Shown here: positions 43,324 to 56,380 of the stretch, one piece after another | Layout of the letters: each line of letters opens with the position of its first letter | Numbering within the stretch: the stretch's first letter is position 1 | Made by a program: the position numbers and the translations under genes | The notes under the pieces: generated by a model | Databases searched by the model: none | What the model saw: only the letters and a program-made list of their open reading frames with translations | Told to the model about the DNA's origin: nothing | Assembly (NCBI GenBank): GCA_021738385.1 | Contig: JAIPCF010000004.1 | Location: forward strand, 1 to 64,000 | DNA length: 64,000 nt | Direction: 5' to 3' | Source: Sulfuritalea sp. | GTDB lineage: Bacteria; Pseudomonadota; Gammaproteobacteria; Burkholderiales; Rhodocyclaceae

Positions 43324-45669
43324 ATGGTCACGGGTGTGCGACAAGTGCAGGATGCACGCAGTCGCAGTTACGCGCATCCGCAGGTGCAGACTGCGTGGCT
43401 GGAGTTGGACTGTGGTTTTCCCGCTGTTGCCGATGTTTTTGAAGAATGCATCGACACCGCACTCGCCAGTTTCGACGCGGCGCAACTCGATGCCTATCTA
43501 GAGGCGGCCCGCTTCATCGGCAAGCTTGGCCGCGGTCCCGAACCGCTGCTGGCATTCCTTGAGGAGTGGCCGGCGGTGGTTGCTGCGGCCAGTGGCGATC
43601 AGGAACCCCTGTTGCCGCAGGTGATGGGTGCCATTCGCGCCATGCAGAAGTCGCCCAACAGCAAGGCCATTACACCCTTCCTGCAAACCCTGGCCGCCAT
43701 CGCGCGGCGGCTGCAATCGGCCGAGCAGATCGAGCTCTACATCGACATTGCCCTGAATCTGATGCAGCGCACTTCAGGATCGATCCATGGGCATCACACC
43801 ACCTTTCCCAGCCCGGGTCTGCCGCATTTTTTTGATCAGGCACCGCGCTTGCTGGATCTGTTGTCCACGGCCGGCCTGAGAAACTGGACGGACTACGGCA
43901 TTCGCAATTACGCCAGCCATCCGGAACGGCAGGAGGACTATTTTCGCCTTGATTCCGCGGACAGTCGCGCGGTGGTGCAGCGTGAACGTCATGGCACGCT
44001 TTTCGTCGACGTTGAACGCCCGCTCGATCTTTACCTGAGGGCGCTTTGGCGCGACAGCGAACAATTGGTGCCGTACTCGACCGCCTTCGACGAATTGCGC
44101 AAGCCGATTCCCTACTACGACAGGCTCGGCATGCGTGTGCCGGACGTGTATGACGATGCACACGGTCCCGCCGGATTGGTCAGCGGCCTGGATCGCTACC
44201 GCGCGGTGCTTGCGCACATGGTCGGGCATCGCCGCTGGAGCGGTCAGATCATCGCCGACAACTACAGTCCCTTCCAGCGCATGGCGGTAGAGTTCTTCGA
44301 GGACTGCCGCATCGAGACCCTGCTGATGCGTGAATATCCCGGGTTGCGGCGTGTTTTTTTGGCACTGCACCCTTTACCCGGCGAGACCGAGTGCGATCCG
44401 GAAACCACCTCCTGCCTGCGCCACCGCCTGGCCATGTTGTCCTACGCCTTGCTCGACCCAAAGCACCCCTACACGAACCCGCAGCTGCTTGAATTCGTCG
44501 CGCGTTTTCACGAGGCGCTGGGGGACGGCGTCTCAAGTACGCGCGAGATGGCAGATCTGGCACTCTCCTACGTGGCCCGCACACGGCGCCAGAGCGACCA
44601 GTTCGCCAAGGTTCATTTCGACAACACGGTCATCGACTACCGCGACGACAACCGCCACCTGTGGCAGTACATCGAGGACAGCGACGATGAAGAGTTTTTC
44701 GATGATCCCGACAAGCAAAACAGGAAGCCGGCCGAATCCCAATCCCTGCCACCGCGCCGCTATCCGGAGTGGGACGCAGCCAGCCAGACCTATCGTCCCG
44801 ACTGGGCCAGCGTCTACGAGGCCCTGCATCCCTCGGGCAATGCTGCGGACATCGACCGTCTGCTGGATAAGCATGCGGTACTTGCCAAACGGCTCAAACG
44901 TCTGCTCGATCTGCTCAAACCGCAGGACAAAGTGCGCATCCGCTATCAGGAAGAGGGCAGCGATCTCGACCTTGATGTCGCGATCAGTTCCCTGATCGAC
45001 TACAAAAGCGGCGTTGCGCCGGACCCGCGCATCAACATGAGCCATCGCACTGATGGCCGCAACATCGACGTCCTGCTGTTGCTCGACTTGTCGGAATCGC
45101 TGAACCAGAAAGTTCCCGAAGGGACGCATCGCGCTGGCGATGGCGGTACGGCGGGGCAGACCGTATTGGAACTCAGCCAGGAAGCCGTGTCCTTGCTGGC
45201 CTGGGCCATTGATTGCCTCGGCGACCCGTTTGCCATCGCCGGCTTCCATTCCAACACCCGCCACGAAGTGCGCTACCAGCATATCAAGGGCTTTTCCGAG
45301 CGGTGGGACGACGGGGTCAAAGCACGTCTGGCAGCCATGCAAGCCGGTTGGTCAACCCGCATGGGCGCCGCCCTGCGCCACGCCGGCCATTATTTGTCCG
45401 CGCGCAAGGCCGACAAGAAAATCCTGCTGCTGCTGACCGATGGCGAACCCGCCGATGTTGATGTCACCGACCCGGGCCATTTGCGGGAAGACGCCAGGAA
45501 GGCCGTTGAGGAACTGGCTGCAAAAGGTGTCACGGCCTTCTGCCTGAGCCTCGATCCCAAAGCCGATGATTACGTGCGCGACATTTTTGGCAAGCGTTGG
45601 CGCGTTCTCGATCGCATTGAGCGTTTGCCCGAGACACTACCAACCTTGTATATGGAATTGACCCGATAG
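43324..45669 (+). CDS. cbbO: RuBisCO activase adaptor CbbO (VWA domain)
   Basis: A 781-residue partner of CbbQ that links the ATPase ring to RuBisCO. The N-terminal helical part is followed by a C-terminal von Willebrand A domain with the MIDAS-like DLSES near residue 590 and a downstream TDGEP. Between DLSESLNQKVP and QTVLELSQEA the segment GTHRAGDGGTAG looks like an insertion relative to what I expect of the family, and coincides with a repeat A-like sequence. ATG at 43324 is 61 bases after cbbQ; ribosome binding site is weak. Confidence 0.93.
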   Translation: MVTGVRQVQDARSRSYAHPQVQTAWLELDCGFPAVADVFEECIDTALASFDAAQLDAYLEAARFIGKLGRGPEPLLAFLEEWPAVVAAASGDQEPLLPQVMGAIRAMQKSPNSKAITPFLQTLAAIARRLQSAEQIELYIDIALNLMQRTSGSIHGHHTTFPSPGLPHFFDQAPRLLDLLSTAGLRNWTDYGIRNYASHPERQEDYFRLDSADSRAVVQRERHGTLFVDVERPLDLYLRALWRDSEQLVPYSTAFDELRKPIPYYDRLGMRVPDVYDDAHGPAGLVSGLDRYRAVLAHMVGHRRWSGQIIADNYSPFQRMAVEFFEDCRIETLLMREYPGLRRVFLALHPLPGETECDPETTSCLRHRLAMLSYALLDPKHPYTNPQLLEFVARFHEALGDGVSSTREMADLALSYVARTRRQSDQFAKVHFDNTVIDYRDDNRHLWQYIEDSDDEEFFDDPDKQNRKPAESQSLPPRRYPEWDAASQTYRPDWASVYEALHPSGNAADIDRLLDKHAVLAKRLKRLLDLLKPQDKVRIRYQEEGSDLDLDVAISSLIDYKSGVAPDPRINMSHRTDGRNIDVLLLLDLSESLNQKVPEGTHRAGDGGTAGQTVLELSQEAVSLLAWAIDCLGDPFAIAGFHSNTRHEVRYQHIKGFSERWDDGVKARLAAMQAGWSTRMGAALRHAGHYLSARKADKKILLLLTDGEPADVDVTDPGHLREDARKAVEELAAKGVTAFCLSLDPKADDYVRDIFGKRWRVLDRIERLPETLPTLYMELTR
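45130..45154 (+). repeat. possible repeat A, copy 10 (weak), inside cbbO
   Basis: CGCGCTGGCGATGGC then GGTACGGCGG. It resembles variant copy 6; translated RAGDGGTAG in the VWA domain. Confidence 0.4.
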
Positions 45670-45675
45670 GCTCTT

Positions 45676-45707
45676 GCTGCCGACATCGGGGGTTCTTGTT
45701 CGGCAGC
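45676..45707 (+). terminator. hairpin after cbbO
   Basis: GCTGCCGA (45676-45683) pairs with TCGGCAGC (45700-45707) just after the cbbO stop; no T tail, so terminator function is uncertain. Confidence 0.4.
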
Positions 45708-45742
45708 CCAAATCCGGCAACAGGAACCTTCAAACAGTGAGC

Positions 45743-45757
45743 TTATTTGATGGATAA
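45743..45757 (+). promoter_or_regulatory. candidate LysR-type site upstream of fbp
   Basis: TTATTTGATGGATAA, an interrupted palindrome (TTAT, 7 bases, ATAA) containing T-N11-A, 176 bases before the fbp start. A CbbR site is possible but unproven. Confidence 0.25.
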
Positions 45758-45933
45758 GAAAAAGTGAATGGTGCTTATAGGTCGATCCGTTTACATTGGC
45801 CGTAAACAAGCATGACTTACCGTACTTCCGCTGTACGGCGGATTGGTTAAGTGCAAAATTTATCGGGACTTGCGCCAGCCGAATCACGTTCAGGGCAGCG
45901 ACCACAAAGACAACATTCCAGGGGGTGGGACAC

Positions 45934-47025
45934 ATGCAACACGGACGCATCACGCTGACGCGCTATACCATTGAGGAAGAACACAAACATCCGGGTGCCT
46001 CTGGCGAGTTCTCCGGCCTGCTCAATTCGCTGGCTACGGCAATCAAAATCATTTCCAACCAGGTGAACAAAGGGGCGTTGGCTGGCGCATTGGGCAATGC
46101 TGGCGGTGACGATGTCACAGTCAATGTTCAGGGCGAGGTGCAGAAGACCCTGGATGTACTGAGCAACGAGGTCATGCTCCAGGAGAATCAGTGGAATGGA
46201 CATCTGGCCGGGATGGCTTCCGAGGAAATGGAAGGCGTCTACACCATTCCAGAATCTTGCCGGCGAGGCAAGTATCTGCTGGTCTTTGATCCCCTGGACG
46301 GCAGCTCGAATATCGACGTTAACCTGACGGTGGGGACGGTATTTTCCATCCTGCGTGCTCCGAATCCGGGCAACAACGCCAGCCTCGAGGATTTCCTGCA
46401 ACCGGGTACCGAACAGGTCTGCGCTGGCCTGGCACTGTATGGACCTTCGACCATGCTGGTGTTGACCACTGGCGACGGGGTTGACGGCTTTACGCTGGAT
46501 CGGGATATCGGAGCTTTTATCCTGACGCATCCACACATGCGAATTCCCGAGGACGCCCGGGAATTTGCCATCAATGCGTCCAACGAGCGCTTCTGGGAAC
46601 CCCCGGTGAAGCGCTACGTGGCTGAATGCCTGGCAGGCAAGACCGGCCCCAGAGCAAAGGATTTCAACATGCGCTGGGTCGCATCTTTGGTGGCGGAAAC
46701 GTTCCGTATCCTGACGCGCGGTGGTATTTTCATGTACCCGAAAGATAACAAGGATCCGACCAGACCCGGCCGTTTGCGGCTGATGTATGAAGCCAATCCC
46801 ATTGCTTTCCTGATCGAACAGGCGGGCGGAGTTGCGACCACCGGTCGTGAGCGGGTTATGGAAGTACTTCCGACGGATTTGCATCAGCGCGTGCCGCTTA
46901 TCTTCGGTTCCAAAAACGAAGTCGACCGCGTCTCCGGATATCACGAGGAATATGTCAGCGGCAAGGAGCCGGATAACTTCGATTCGCCCTTGTTCTCAAC
47001 CCGTTCCCTATTCAGGACTCAATAA
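45934..47025 (+). CDS. fbp: fructose-1,6-bisphosphatase class I
   Basis: A 363-residue enzyme hydrolysing fructose-1,6-bisphosphate (also sedoheptulose-1,7-bisphosphate in many autotrophs). The metal-binding motif [11 protein letters not shown] is near residue 115, and [11 protein letters not shown] and [14 protein letters not shown] are near 265-300. The frame is open from 45796, but ATG 45934 with GGGGGTGGGA upstream gives the family start ([10 protein letters not shown]). It is followed by prk after 15 bases. Confidence 0.96.
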   Translation: MQHGRITLTRYTIEEEHKHPGASGEFSGLLNSLATAIKIISNQVNKGALAGALGNAGGDDVTVNVQGEVQKTLDVLSNEVMLQENQWNGHLAGMASEEMEGVYTIPESCRRGKYLLVFDPLDGSSNIDVNLTVGTVFSILRAPNPGNNASLEDFLQPGTEQVCAGLALYGPSTMLVLTTGDGVDGFTLDRDIGAFILTHPHMRIPEDAREFAINASNERFWEPPVKRYVAECLAGKTGPRAKDFNMRWVASLVAETFRILTRGGIFMYPKDNKDPTRPGRLRLMYEANPIAFLIEQAGGVATTGRERVMEVLPTDLHQRVPLIFGSKNEVDRVSGYHEEYVSGKEPDNFDSPLFSTRSLFRTQ

Positions 47026-47040
47026 TCCCAGGAGATTCGA

Positions 47041-47913
47041 ATGTCGGTCAAGCACCCAATTGTTGCCATTACCGGTTCTTCCGGCGCCGGTACATCCACC
47101 GTCACCAAGTCATTCGACCTGGTGTTTCGCCGCGAAAAGCTCAAAGCTGCCGTTGTCGAGGGCGATTCCTTTCATCGCTTTGACCGCAAGTCAATGAAGG
47201 TTGCTGCGGAAGAGGCAAGATTGCAGGGCAACAACCACTTCAGCCACTTCGGTCCTGAAGCCAATCTGCTTGAGGAATTGGCCGATCTGTTCAAGACCTA
47301 TGGCGAAACCGGAACTGGCAAGCTGCGCAAGTACCTGCACAATGCTGACGAAGCAGCACCCTACGGTCAGGAGTCGGGGGAATTCACGCCTTGGGAGGAT
47401 ATTGCCGGCGATACCGACCTGATGTTCTACGAAGGCTTGCATGGGGCTGCGGTGACCGATACGATCAACGTTGCACAACATGCCGACCTGCTGGTGGGCG
47501 TGGTGCCAACGGTGAATCTGGAGTGGATCCAGAAACTGCATCGCGACAAGAGCCAGCGCGGCTATTCCACCGAGGCCGTGGTGGATACCATCCTGCGCCG
47601 TATGCCGGATTACATTAATTACATCACGCCTCAGTTCTCGCGCACCCACGTGAATTTCCAGCGGGTGCCGACAGTCGATACGTCCAACCCTTTTATTGCC
47701 CGTGATATTCCGACTGCGGACGAGAGCTTTGTCGTGATCCGCTTTGCCAATCCCAAAGGCATCGATTTTCCCTACTTGCTGTCGATGGTCCAGGGGTCGT
47801 TCATGTCGCGACCCAACATCATCGTGGTGCCGGGCGGAAAGATGGAACTGGCGATGCAACTGATTTTCACACCTCTTATTTTGCGCATGATGGAGAACCG
47901 CAAGCGAGTCTGA
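47041..47913 (+). CDS. prkB: phosphoribulokinase
   Basis: A 290-residue kinase making ribulose-1,5-bisphosphate for RuBisCO. The Walker A GSSGAGTST is near residues 12-20. GDSFHRFDR, YEGLHGAAV and VGVVPTVNLEWIQKLHRDK match the proteobacterial class I octameric enzyme. AGGAGATTCG precedes the ATG. It is co-directional with fbp and tkt; also called cbbP. Confidence 0.97.
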   Translation: MSVKHPIVAITGSSGAGTSTVTKSFDLVFRREKLKAAVVEGDSFHRFDRKSMKVAAEEARLQGNNHFSHFGPEANLLEELADLFKTYGETGTGKLRKYLHNADEAAPYGQESGEFTPWEDIAGDTDLMFYEGLHGAAVTDTINVAQHADLLVGVVPTVNLEWIQKLHRDKSQRGYSTEAVVDTILRRMPDYINYITPQFSRTHVNFQRVPTVDTSNPFIARDIPTADESFVVIRFANPKGIDFPYLLSMVQGSFMSRPNIIVVPGGKMELAMQLIFTPLILRMMENRKRV

Positions 47914-47957
47914 CCATCAGGAAATCAAGTACCTAGCTGTCAACCTAGCGCGATCCA

Positions 47958-47981
47958 CCCGGTTTCGCCGATAATACCGGG
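47958..47981 (+). other. small hairpin upstream of tkt
   Basis: CCCGGT (47958-47963) pairs with ACCGGG (47976-47981), loop of 12 bases, no T tail. Possibly an mRNA stability or leader structure. Confidence 0.3.
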
Positions 47982-48026
47982 CTACCCAGACGGAACCCAC
48001 CCCGTCATTAGACTATTGATGCCGCC

Positions 48027-51081
<3,055 letters not shown>

Positions 51082-51086
51082 TTGCA

Positions 51087-51166
51087 TTCACCACGGCGGG
51101 CACGGCGACACGGCGGAAAGCCATGTCTTTCAATTTTTACCGTGTCGCCGTGCCCGCCGTGGTTAA
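51087..51166. repeat. repeat C, solo perfect hairpin (copy 3) between gap and pgk
   Basis: CCACGGCGGGCACGGCGACA(CGG) at 51091-51113 pairs with 51140-51162 over 23 bases without mismatch; loop of 26 bases ending TTTCAATTTTTA. Lies between gap and pgk and would strongly structure their mRNA. Confidence 0.9.
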
Positions 51167-51178
51167 AGGATTTTTCCG

Positions 51179-52369
51179 ATGACATTCAAACGAATTTCCG
51201 ATTTCGAGCTTAAAGGCAAGCGCGTCTTCATTCGTGCCGACTTGAACGTGCCAGTCAAGGATGGCAAGGTGACCTCCGATGCCCGTATCACGGCCTCCAT
51301 GCCGACCATCGAGCACTGCCTGAAAGCCGGGGCTCGCGTAATGGTGACTTCGCACCTTGGCCGTCCGGAAGAGGGCTTGTACGCCGAGGAAAACTCGCTC
51401 AAACCGGTGGCTGATGTCATGGCCAGGCAGCTTGGAAAACCGGTACGCGTGATCCGAGACTGGGTCGACGGTGGCTCATGGGTCAATGAGGTTGCCGACG
51501 GCGAGGTGGTGCTGCTTGAAAATTGCCGCTTCAACAAAGGCGAGAAGAAAAATCTTGAAGCGACAGCCCGCAAATACGCTGCTCTTTGTGACATTTTCGT
51601 GATGGATGCTTTCGGCACCGCGCATCGCGCCGAGGCCTCGACCTACGGAATTGCGCAGTTCGCTCCCGCGGCCTGTGCCGGTCTGCTGGTCGCCGGAGAG
51701 CTTGAAGCACTGACAAAAGCCCTTGGCAATCCTGCGCGGCCCATGGTGGCCATTGTCGGCGGCTCAAAGGTTTCGACCAAGCTGACCGTGCTTGAGTCGC
51801 TTTCCGAGAAAGTCGATCAGATGGTAGTTGGAGGCGGCATTGCCAACACCTTCCTTAAAGCTACAGGCAATAACGTCGGCAAGTCGCTGTGTGAGGACGA
51901 CCTGGTACCGACTGCCCAGGCGCTAATAAAAAAAATGACGGCGCGCGGCGCCACCATTCCTATCGCCATCGATGTGGTCTGCGGCAAGAAGTTCGACGCA
52001 GCGGAACCTGCAGTGGCAAAGGATGCCAGTGCGGTAGCGGACGACGACATGATTTTCGACATCGGCCCGAAGTCGGCGCAGGAGTTGGTCGACATCATCA
52101 TGAAGGCTGGCACGGTGGTCTGGAATGGCCCGGTCGGTGTGTTCGAGTTCGACCAGTTCGGCGAAGGCACCAAGGCCATAGCCATGGCCATCGCCAATAC
52201 CAAGGCCTTTACACTGGCAGGCGGTGGCGACACCATCGCTGCGATCCAGAAGTACGACATCTACGACAAGGTTTCCTACATTTCCACCGCAGGGGGTGCC
52301 TTTCTTGAATTCCTGGAGGGTAAGAAACTGCCCGCCGTGGATATCCTGGAGCAGCGCGCCAAGGGCTGA
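51179..52369 (+). CDS. pgk: phosphoglycerate kinase
   Basis: A 396-residue kinase. DLNVPVKDG near residue 22, TSHLGRP near 58, GGSKVSTKL near 197 and GGGDTIAA near 350 are all conserved. Used for ATP-dependent phosphorylation of 3-phosphoglycerate in CO2 fixation and in reverse in glycolysis. It starts 16 bases after the repeat C hairpin. Confidence 0.97.
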   Translation: MTFKRISDFELKGKRVFIRADLNVPVKDGKVTSDARITASMPTIEHCLKAGARVMVTSHLGRPEEGLYAEENSLKPVADVMARQLGKPVRVIRDWVDGGSWVNEVADGEVVLLENCRFNKGEKKNLEATARKYAALCDIFVMDAFGTAHRAEASTYGIAQFAPAACAGLLVAGELEALTKALGNPARPMVAIVGGSKVSTKLTVLESLSEKVDQMVVGGGIANTFLKATGNNVGKSLCEDDLVPTAQALIKKMTARGATIPIAIDVVCGKKFDAAEPAVAKDASAVADDDMIFDIGPKSAQELVDIIMKAGTVVWNGPVGVFEFDQFGEGTKAIAMAIANTKAFTLAGGGDTIAAIQKYDIYDKVSYISTAGGAFLEFLEGKKLPAVDILEQRAKG

Positions 52370-52383
52370 TACCGGATGAAACC

Positions 52384-53838
52384 ATGACCGCCAAGCGTTC
52401 GACAAAGATAGTGGCTACCCTGGGGCCTTCCTCCAGCAGCCCGGAACAATTGGCTGCGCTGGTCGCCGCAGGGATTGACGTGGTCCGACTGAATTTTTCG
52501 CATGGCACTGCGGAAGACCACCAAAAGCGCATCGACGTTCTTCGCGATGCCGCACACAAGGCAGGCCGCACGGTAGGCGTGATGGCCGACCTGCAGGGGC
52601 CAAAGATCCGGATTGGAAAATTCGCGGCCGGACCCGTTGAACTCAAGGCGGGGCAGAAATTCATCCTTGATGCGAAGTGCAAGCTCGGCGATGAAGAGCG
52701 TGTCGGCCTCGACTACCCCGAACTGGTTGAAGATGTTGTTGCCGGTGATGTGCTGCTGCTGGATGATGGGCGCACGGTATTTGATGTCGAGCGCATCGAG
52801 GGTAGTGAAATTCACTGTCGCAACCGGCATGATGGCGAGCTGTCCAATAACAAGGGCATTAACAAGCAAGGCGGTGGACTTTCCGCGCCGGCACTGACAC
52901 CCAAAGACATGGTGGATATCAAGACTGCCGCTTTGCTCAATGTCGATTACGTGGCGGTATCCTTTCCCAAGTCGGGTTCGGACATGCGCCAGGCACGCCA
53001 GTTGCTGCGTGATGCCGGATCGGACGCCCTGGTGATCGCCAAGATCGAGCGCGTCGAGGCAGTGGAAAACCTTGAAGAGATTCTGCACGCCACCGATGGC
53101 ATCATGGTGGCGCGCGGCGATCTTGCCGTTGAAGTCGGTGATGCGGCAGTTCCGGCGCTGCAAAAACGCATGATTCGCATGGCCCGCGAGCACAACCGAT
53201 TTGTCATTACGGCCACGCAAATGATGGAGTCGATGATCACCAGCCCGGTGCCGACTCGTGCCGAAGTTTCGGACGTTGCCAACGCCGTTCTCGACGGTAC
53301 CGACGCCGTAATGCTGTCGGCCGAGACTGCCGCAGGCGCCTATCCGGTAAAGTCGGTGGAAGCCATGGTGAGGGTCTGCGTGGCGGCTGAGAACTCACAA
53401 ACTGTCTCGCTCGATTCGCATTTTCTCGATCAGGTGTTCACCCGTATCGACCAGTCGATATCGATGGCTGCCATATTCACTGCCTTCCACCTGAAAGTGA
53501 AGGCCATTGCCACCTTGACCGAATCCGGTTCGACGACGCTCTGGATGAGTCGGGTCAATTGCGGTGTGCCAATTTATGCGCTGACACCGCGTATCCGTAC
53601 TCGATACCGGGTCAGTATTTATCGCGATGTTTATCCGCTGTTGACCGAATATGTCGCCACGGATCGCGATGAGTTGCTGTGGCAAGCCGAGGAAATTCTG
53701 ATTGCCGCCGGAGCGGTGGAGCCAGGCGATTTGATCGTGCTGACGATTGGCGAGCCGATCGGCCAGGCTGGCGGCACCAATACCATGAAGCTTGTGAAGG
53801 TAGGCGAACACCGCCCGCCAAAGTTTGCGCCAAGATAA
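52384..53838 (+). CDS. pyk: pyruvate kinase
   Basis: A 484-residue enzyme converting phosphoenolpyruvate and ADP to pyruvate and ATP. TKIVATLGPSS opens the protein; GDLAVEVG and the signature TATQMMESM are near 245-285, and the C-terminal regulatory domain is present. It sits between pgk and fba, a common order in betaproteobacteria, 14 bases after pgk. Confidence 0.96.
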   Translation: MTAKRSTKIVATLGPSSSSPEQLAALVAAGIDVVRLNFSHGTAEDHQKRIDVLRDAAHKAGRTVGVMADLQGPKIRIGKFAAGPVELKAGQKFILDAKCKLGDEERVGLDYPELVEDVVAGDVLLLDDGRTVFDVERIEGSEIHCRNRHDGELSNNKGINKQGGGLSAPALTPKDMVDIKTAALLNVDYVAVSFPKSGSDMRQARQLLRDAGSDALVIAKIERVEAVENLEEILHATDGIMVARGDLAVEVGDAAVPALQKRMIRMAREHNRFVITATQMMESMITSPVPTRAEVSDVANAVLDGTDAVMLSAETAAGAYPVKSVEAMVRVCVAAENSQTVSLDSHFLDQVFTRIDQSISMAAIFTAFHLKVKAIATLTESGSTTLWMSRVNCGVPIYALTPRIRTRYRVSIYRDVYPLLTEYVATDRDELLWQAEEILIAAGAVEPGDLIVLTIGEPIGQAGGTNTMKLVKVGEHRPPKFAPR

Positions 53839-53853
53839 CCCAAGGAGATAGCC

Positions 53854-54918
53854 ATGCCTCTAGTATCCATGCGTCAATTGCTCGACCACGCTGCCGAAAA
53901 CGGTTACGGCCTGCCGGCCTTCAACGTAAATAACCTGGAGCAGATCCAAGCCATCATGGAAGCGGCTCAGGAGACCAATAGTCCGGTCATCATGCAAGGC
54001 TCGGCCGGCGCCCGCAAATATGCCGGCGAACCTTATCTGCGCCATTTGATCGAAGCTGCGATCGAGACTCATCCCGAGATCCCGATCGTCATGCACCAGG
54101 ACCACGGTGCCAGCCCGTCGATCTGCATCCAGTCGATGCGCTCGGGTTTTTCCAGCGTGATGATGGACGGCTCACTGGAGGAAGACGCGAAGACACCGGC
54201 CAGTTTTGAATACAACGCCCGGGTCAGCAAGCATGTGGTCGATATCGCCCACGCCATCGGCGTTTCGGTTGAGGGCGAATTGGGTTGTCTTGGTTCGCTG
54301 GAAACCGGCATGGGCGAAAAGGAAGACGGCCATGGTGCGGAAGGCGCCTTGTCGGAAGATCAGTTGCTCACCGATCCGAACGAAGCAGCCGAATTCGTCA
54401 AGGCCACCGGAGTCGATGCGCTGGCAATCGCCATCGGCACGTCGCATGGCGCCTACAAATTCACCCGGCCGCCCACCGGAGCCGTGTTGCGTATCGACCG
54501 CATCAAGGAAATACATGCTCGTATTCCCAATACCCACCTGGTGATGCACGGTTCCTCATCGGTGCCGCAGGATTGGCTCAAGATCATCAATCAGTATGGC
54601 GGCACCATGGGCGAAACCTACGGAGTACCGGTTGAAGAGATTGTCGAGGGCATCAAGCACGGCGTGCGCAAAATCAACATCGATACCGATCTGCGCATGG
54701 CATCGACCGGAGCGATCCGTAAATACCTGGCGGAGAACACCAAGGATTTTGATCCGCGCAAGTATCTGGCTGCTGCGCGCAAGGCCATGAAGGAGATCTG
54801 CGTGGCGCGCTACCAGGCCTTCGGCTGTGCCGGCCAGGCCAGCAAGATCAAGCCGGTTTCAATGGAAACCATGGCCCAGCGCTACAAAAAGGGTGAGCTG
54901 ACTGCGATCGTGAAGTAA
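53854..54918 (+). CDS. fba: fructose-bisphosphate aldolase class II
   Basis: A 354-residue zinc aldolase (cbbA type). The zinc-ligand region HQDHGAS, the [18 protein letters not shown] loop, GTSHGAYKF and [10 protein letters not shown] are all present. It joins triose phosphates for the Calvin cycle and may also make sedoheptulose bisphosphate. Last gene of the block; a strong terminator follows. Confidence 0.97.
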   Translation: MPLVSMRQLLDHAAENGYGLPAFNVNNLEQIQAIMEAAQETNSPVIMQGSAGARKYAGEPYLRHLIEAAIETHPEIPIVMHQDHGASPSICIQSMRSGFSSVMMDGSLEEDAKTPASFEYNARVSKHVVDIAHAIGVSVEGELGCLGSLETGMGEKEDGHGAEGALSEDQLLTDPNEAAEFVKATGVDALAIAIGTSHGAYKFTRPPTGAVLRIDRIKEIHARIPNTHLVMHGSSSVPQDWLKIINQYGGTMGETYGVPVEEIVEGIKHGVRKINIDTDLRMASTGAIRKYLAENTKDFDPRKYLAAARKAMKEICVARYQAFGCAGQASKIKPVSMETMAQRYKKGELTAIVK

Positions 54919-54942
54919 GCGGCAAATTGCGGTAAAGTTCTC

Positions 54943-54973
54943 GGCCGTTGGAGCGTTCCAGCGGCCTTTTTTT
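54943..54973 (+). terminator. rho-independent terminator after fba
   Basis: GGCCGTTGGA pairs with TCCAGCGGCC (10 bp, one wobble), loop GCGT, followed by seven T. It marks the end of the tkt-fba run. Confidence 0.9.
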
Positions 54974-54982
54974 GGGCTTTCG

Positions 54983-55429
54983 ATGAACATTCAGTCCCAC
55001 ACTTTTGATCGGCTGAGAAAGTTTTTCAGCAACGGCCTCGACATTGTCGAGTATGCCGGACTGCTGGTGATTGCCTGCGCCACAGCAGTCGCGATATACC
55101 AGGAGGCGATGGTGATGATTGCCTCGCACCGGGTGGCGCTCGCCGATCTGCTATTGATGTTTCTTTACCTTGAAGTGCTGGCAATGATTGGACAGTATTT
55201 CAAGTCTGGGCAACTTCCAGTGCGTTTTCCGCTCTACATCGGTATGGTCGCACTGGCCCGCTACCTGATACTGGATCTCAAGGACATGAGTGAGTGGCGC
55301 GTACTGGCGGTCGCCAGCGCAATACTGCTGTTGACTGTTGCCGTACTGATCATCCGTTACGGTCACGTACGTTTTCCCTATCGCGAGGACGCCGAAAAAA
55401 ATCCCGGCAAAGCCTACGTTCGCGAATGA
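54983..55429 (+). CDS. PsiE-like phosphate-starvation-inducible membrane protein
   Basis: A 148-residue protein with four membrane segments (about residues 23-42, 53-70, 82-98 and 105-125). LDIVEYAGLLVIACATAVAI and VALADLLLMFLYLEVLAMIG resemble the PsiE family, whose function is unknown. It begins ten bases after the fba terminator T run. Confidence 0.8.
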   Translation: MNIQSHTFDRLRKFFSNGLDIVEYAGLLVIACATAVAIYQEAMVMIASHRVALADLLLMFLYLEVLAMIGQYFKSGQLPVRFPLYIGMVALARYLILDLKDMSEWRVLAVASAILLLTVAVLIIRYGHVRFPYREDAEKNPGKAYVRE

Positions 55430-55452
55430 ATCTTTAGCTTAGAGTCATATCC

Positions 55453-56358
55453 ATGCCCATTTCCACACCTTTGTTGTTTGAATCCTCCATCAAGAGCCTT
55501 CCGTTGTTGGGTCGTGGCAAGGTACGAGACATCTATGCGGTGGGCGAGGACAAGCTGCTGATCGTCACCACCGACCGGCTTTCTGCTTTTGATGTGATAC
55601 TGCCCGATCCGATACCGGGCAAGGGGGCCGTTCTCACGGCGGTGGCCAACTTCTGGTTTGGCAAGCTCTCTTATGTAGTCCCCAATCAGCTGACAGGTAT
55701 TGATCCGGAGAGCGTCGTCACCGGGACCGAGGAAAAGGCCCAGGTGCGGGGGCGCTCGCTGGTGGTCAAGCGTCTGAAACCACTGCCGATCGAGGCCGTT
55801 GCGCGTGGCTATCTGATTGGTTCGGGCTGGAAGGACTATCAGGCGACGGGTGCTGTATGCGGCATCGCGCTGCCAGCAGGACTGCAAATGGCGCAGCAAC
55901 TGCCGGAACCGATATTTACCCCGGCGACCAAGGCTGAGATGGGCGACCACGATGAAAACATCGACTACGCCACGGTAGAGAAAATGATTGGTGCCGATCT
56001 GGCAAAAACAGTCAGGGAAACCACTTTGCGTCTGTATCGTGATGCCGCTGCATTTGCCCGCGTGGCTGGCATCATCATTGCCGATACCAAGTTCGAATTC
56101 GGCCAGGACGAGACCGGCCGCCTGTATTTGATTGACGAGGTACTTACGCCGGATTCTTCACGCTTTTGGCCTGCAGACAAGTATCAGGTAGGAGTCAGCC
56201 CACCCAGCTTCGATAAACAGTTTGTTCGTGATTATCTGGAAACCCTGGACTGGAACAAACAGGCGCCGGGACCGAAGCTGCCACAAGACATCATCGACAA
56301 AACCGCAGCGAACTATCTTGAGGCGCTGACTCGTCTGGCAGGTCCGCACGAGCTGTGA
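55453..56358 (+). CDS. purC: phosphoribosylaminoimidazole-succinocarboxamide synthase
   Basis: A 301-residue SAICAR synthase of purine synthesis. [11 protein letters not shown] near residue 16, [16 protein letters not shown] near 35 and [15 protein letters not shown] near 225 are diagnostic. Longer than the E. coli enzyme, as in the fungal-like form common in proteobacteria. It stands 23 bases after psiE-like and is followed by the DUF2189 gene. Confidence 0.96.
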   Translation: MPISTPLLFESSIKSLPLLGRGKVRDIYAVGEDKLLIVTTDRLSAFDVILPDPIPGKGAVLTAVANFWFGKLSYVVPNQLTGIDPESVVTGTEEKAQVRGRSLVVKRLKPLPIEAVARGYLIGSGWKDYQATGAVCGIALPAGLQMAQQLPEPIFTPATKAEMGDHDENIDYATVEKMIGADLAKTVRETTLRLYRDAAAFARVAGIIIADTKFEFGQDETGRLYLIDEVLTPDSSRFWPADKYQVGVSPPSFDKQFVRDYLETLDWNKQAPGPKLPQDIIDKTAANYLEALTRLAGPHEL

Positions 56359-56380
56359 TGTTGCCGGCGATTTCCGTCCT

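Noticed and set aside
45847-46944. Antisense open frame over fbp (about 365 codons)
   Set aside because: Mirror of the fbp coding frame; composition typical of a shadow frame.
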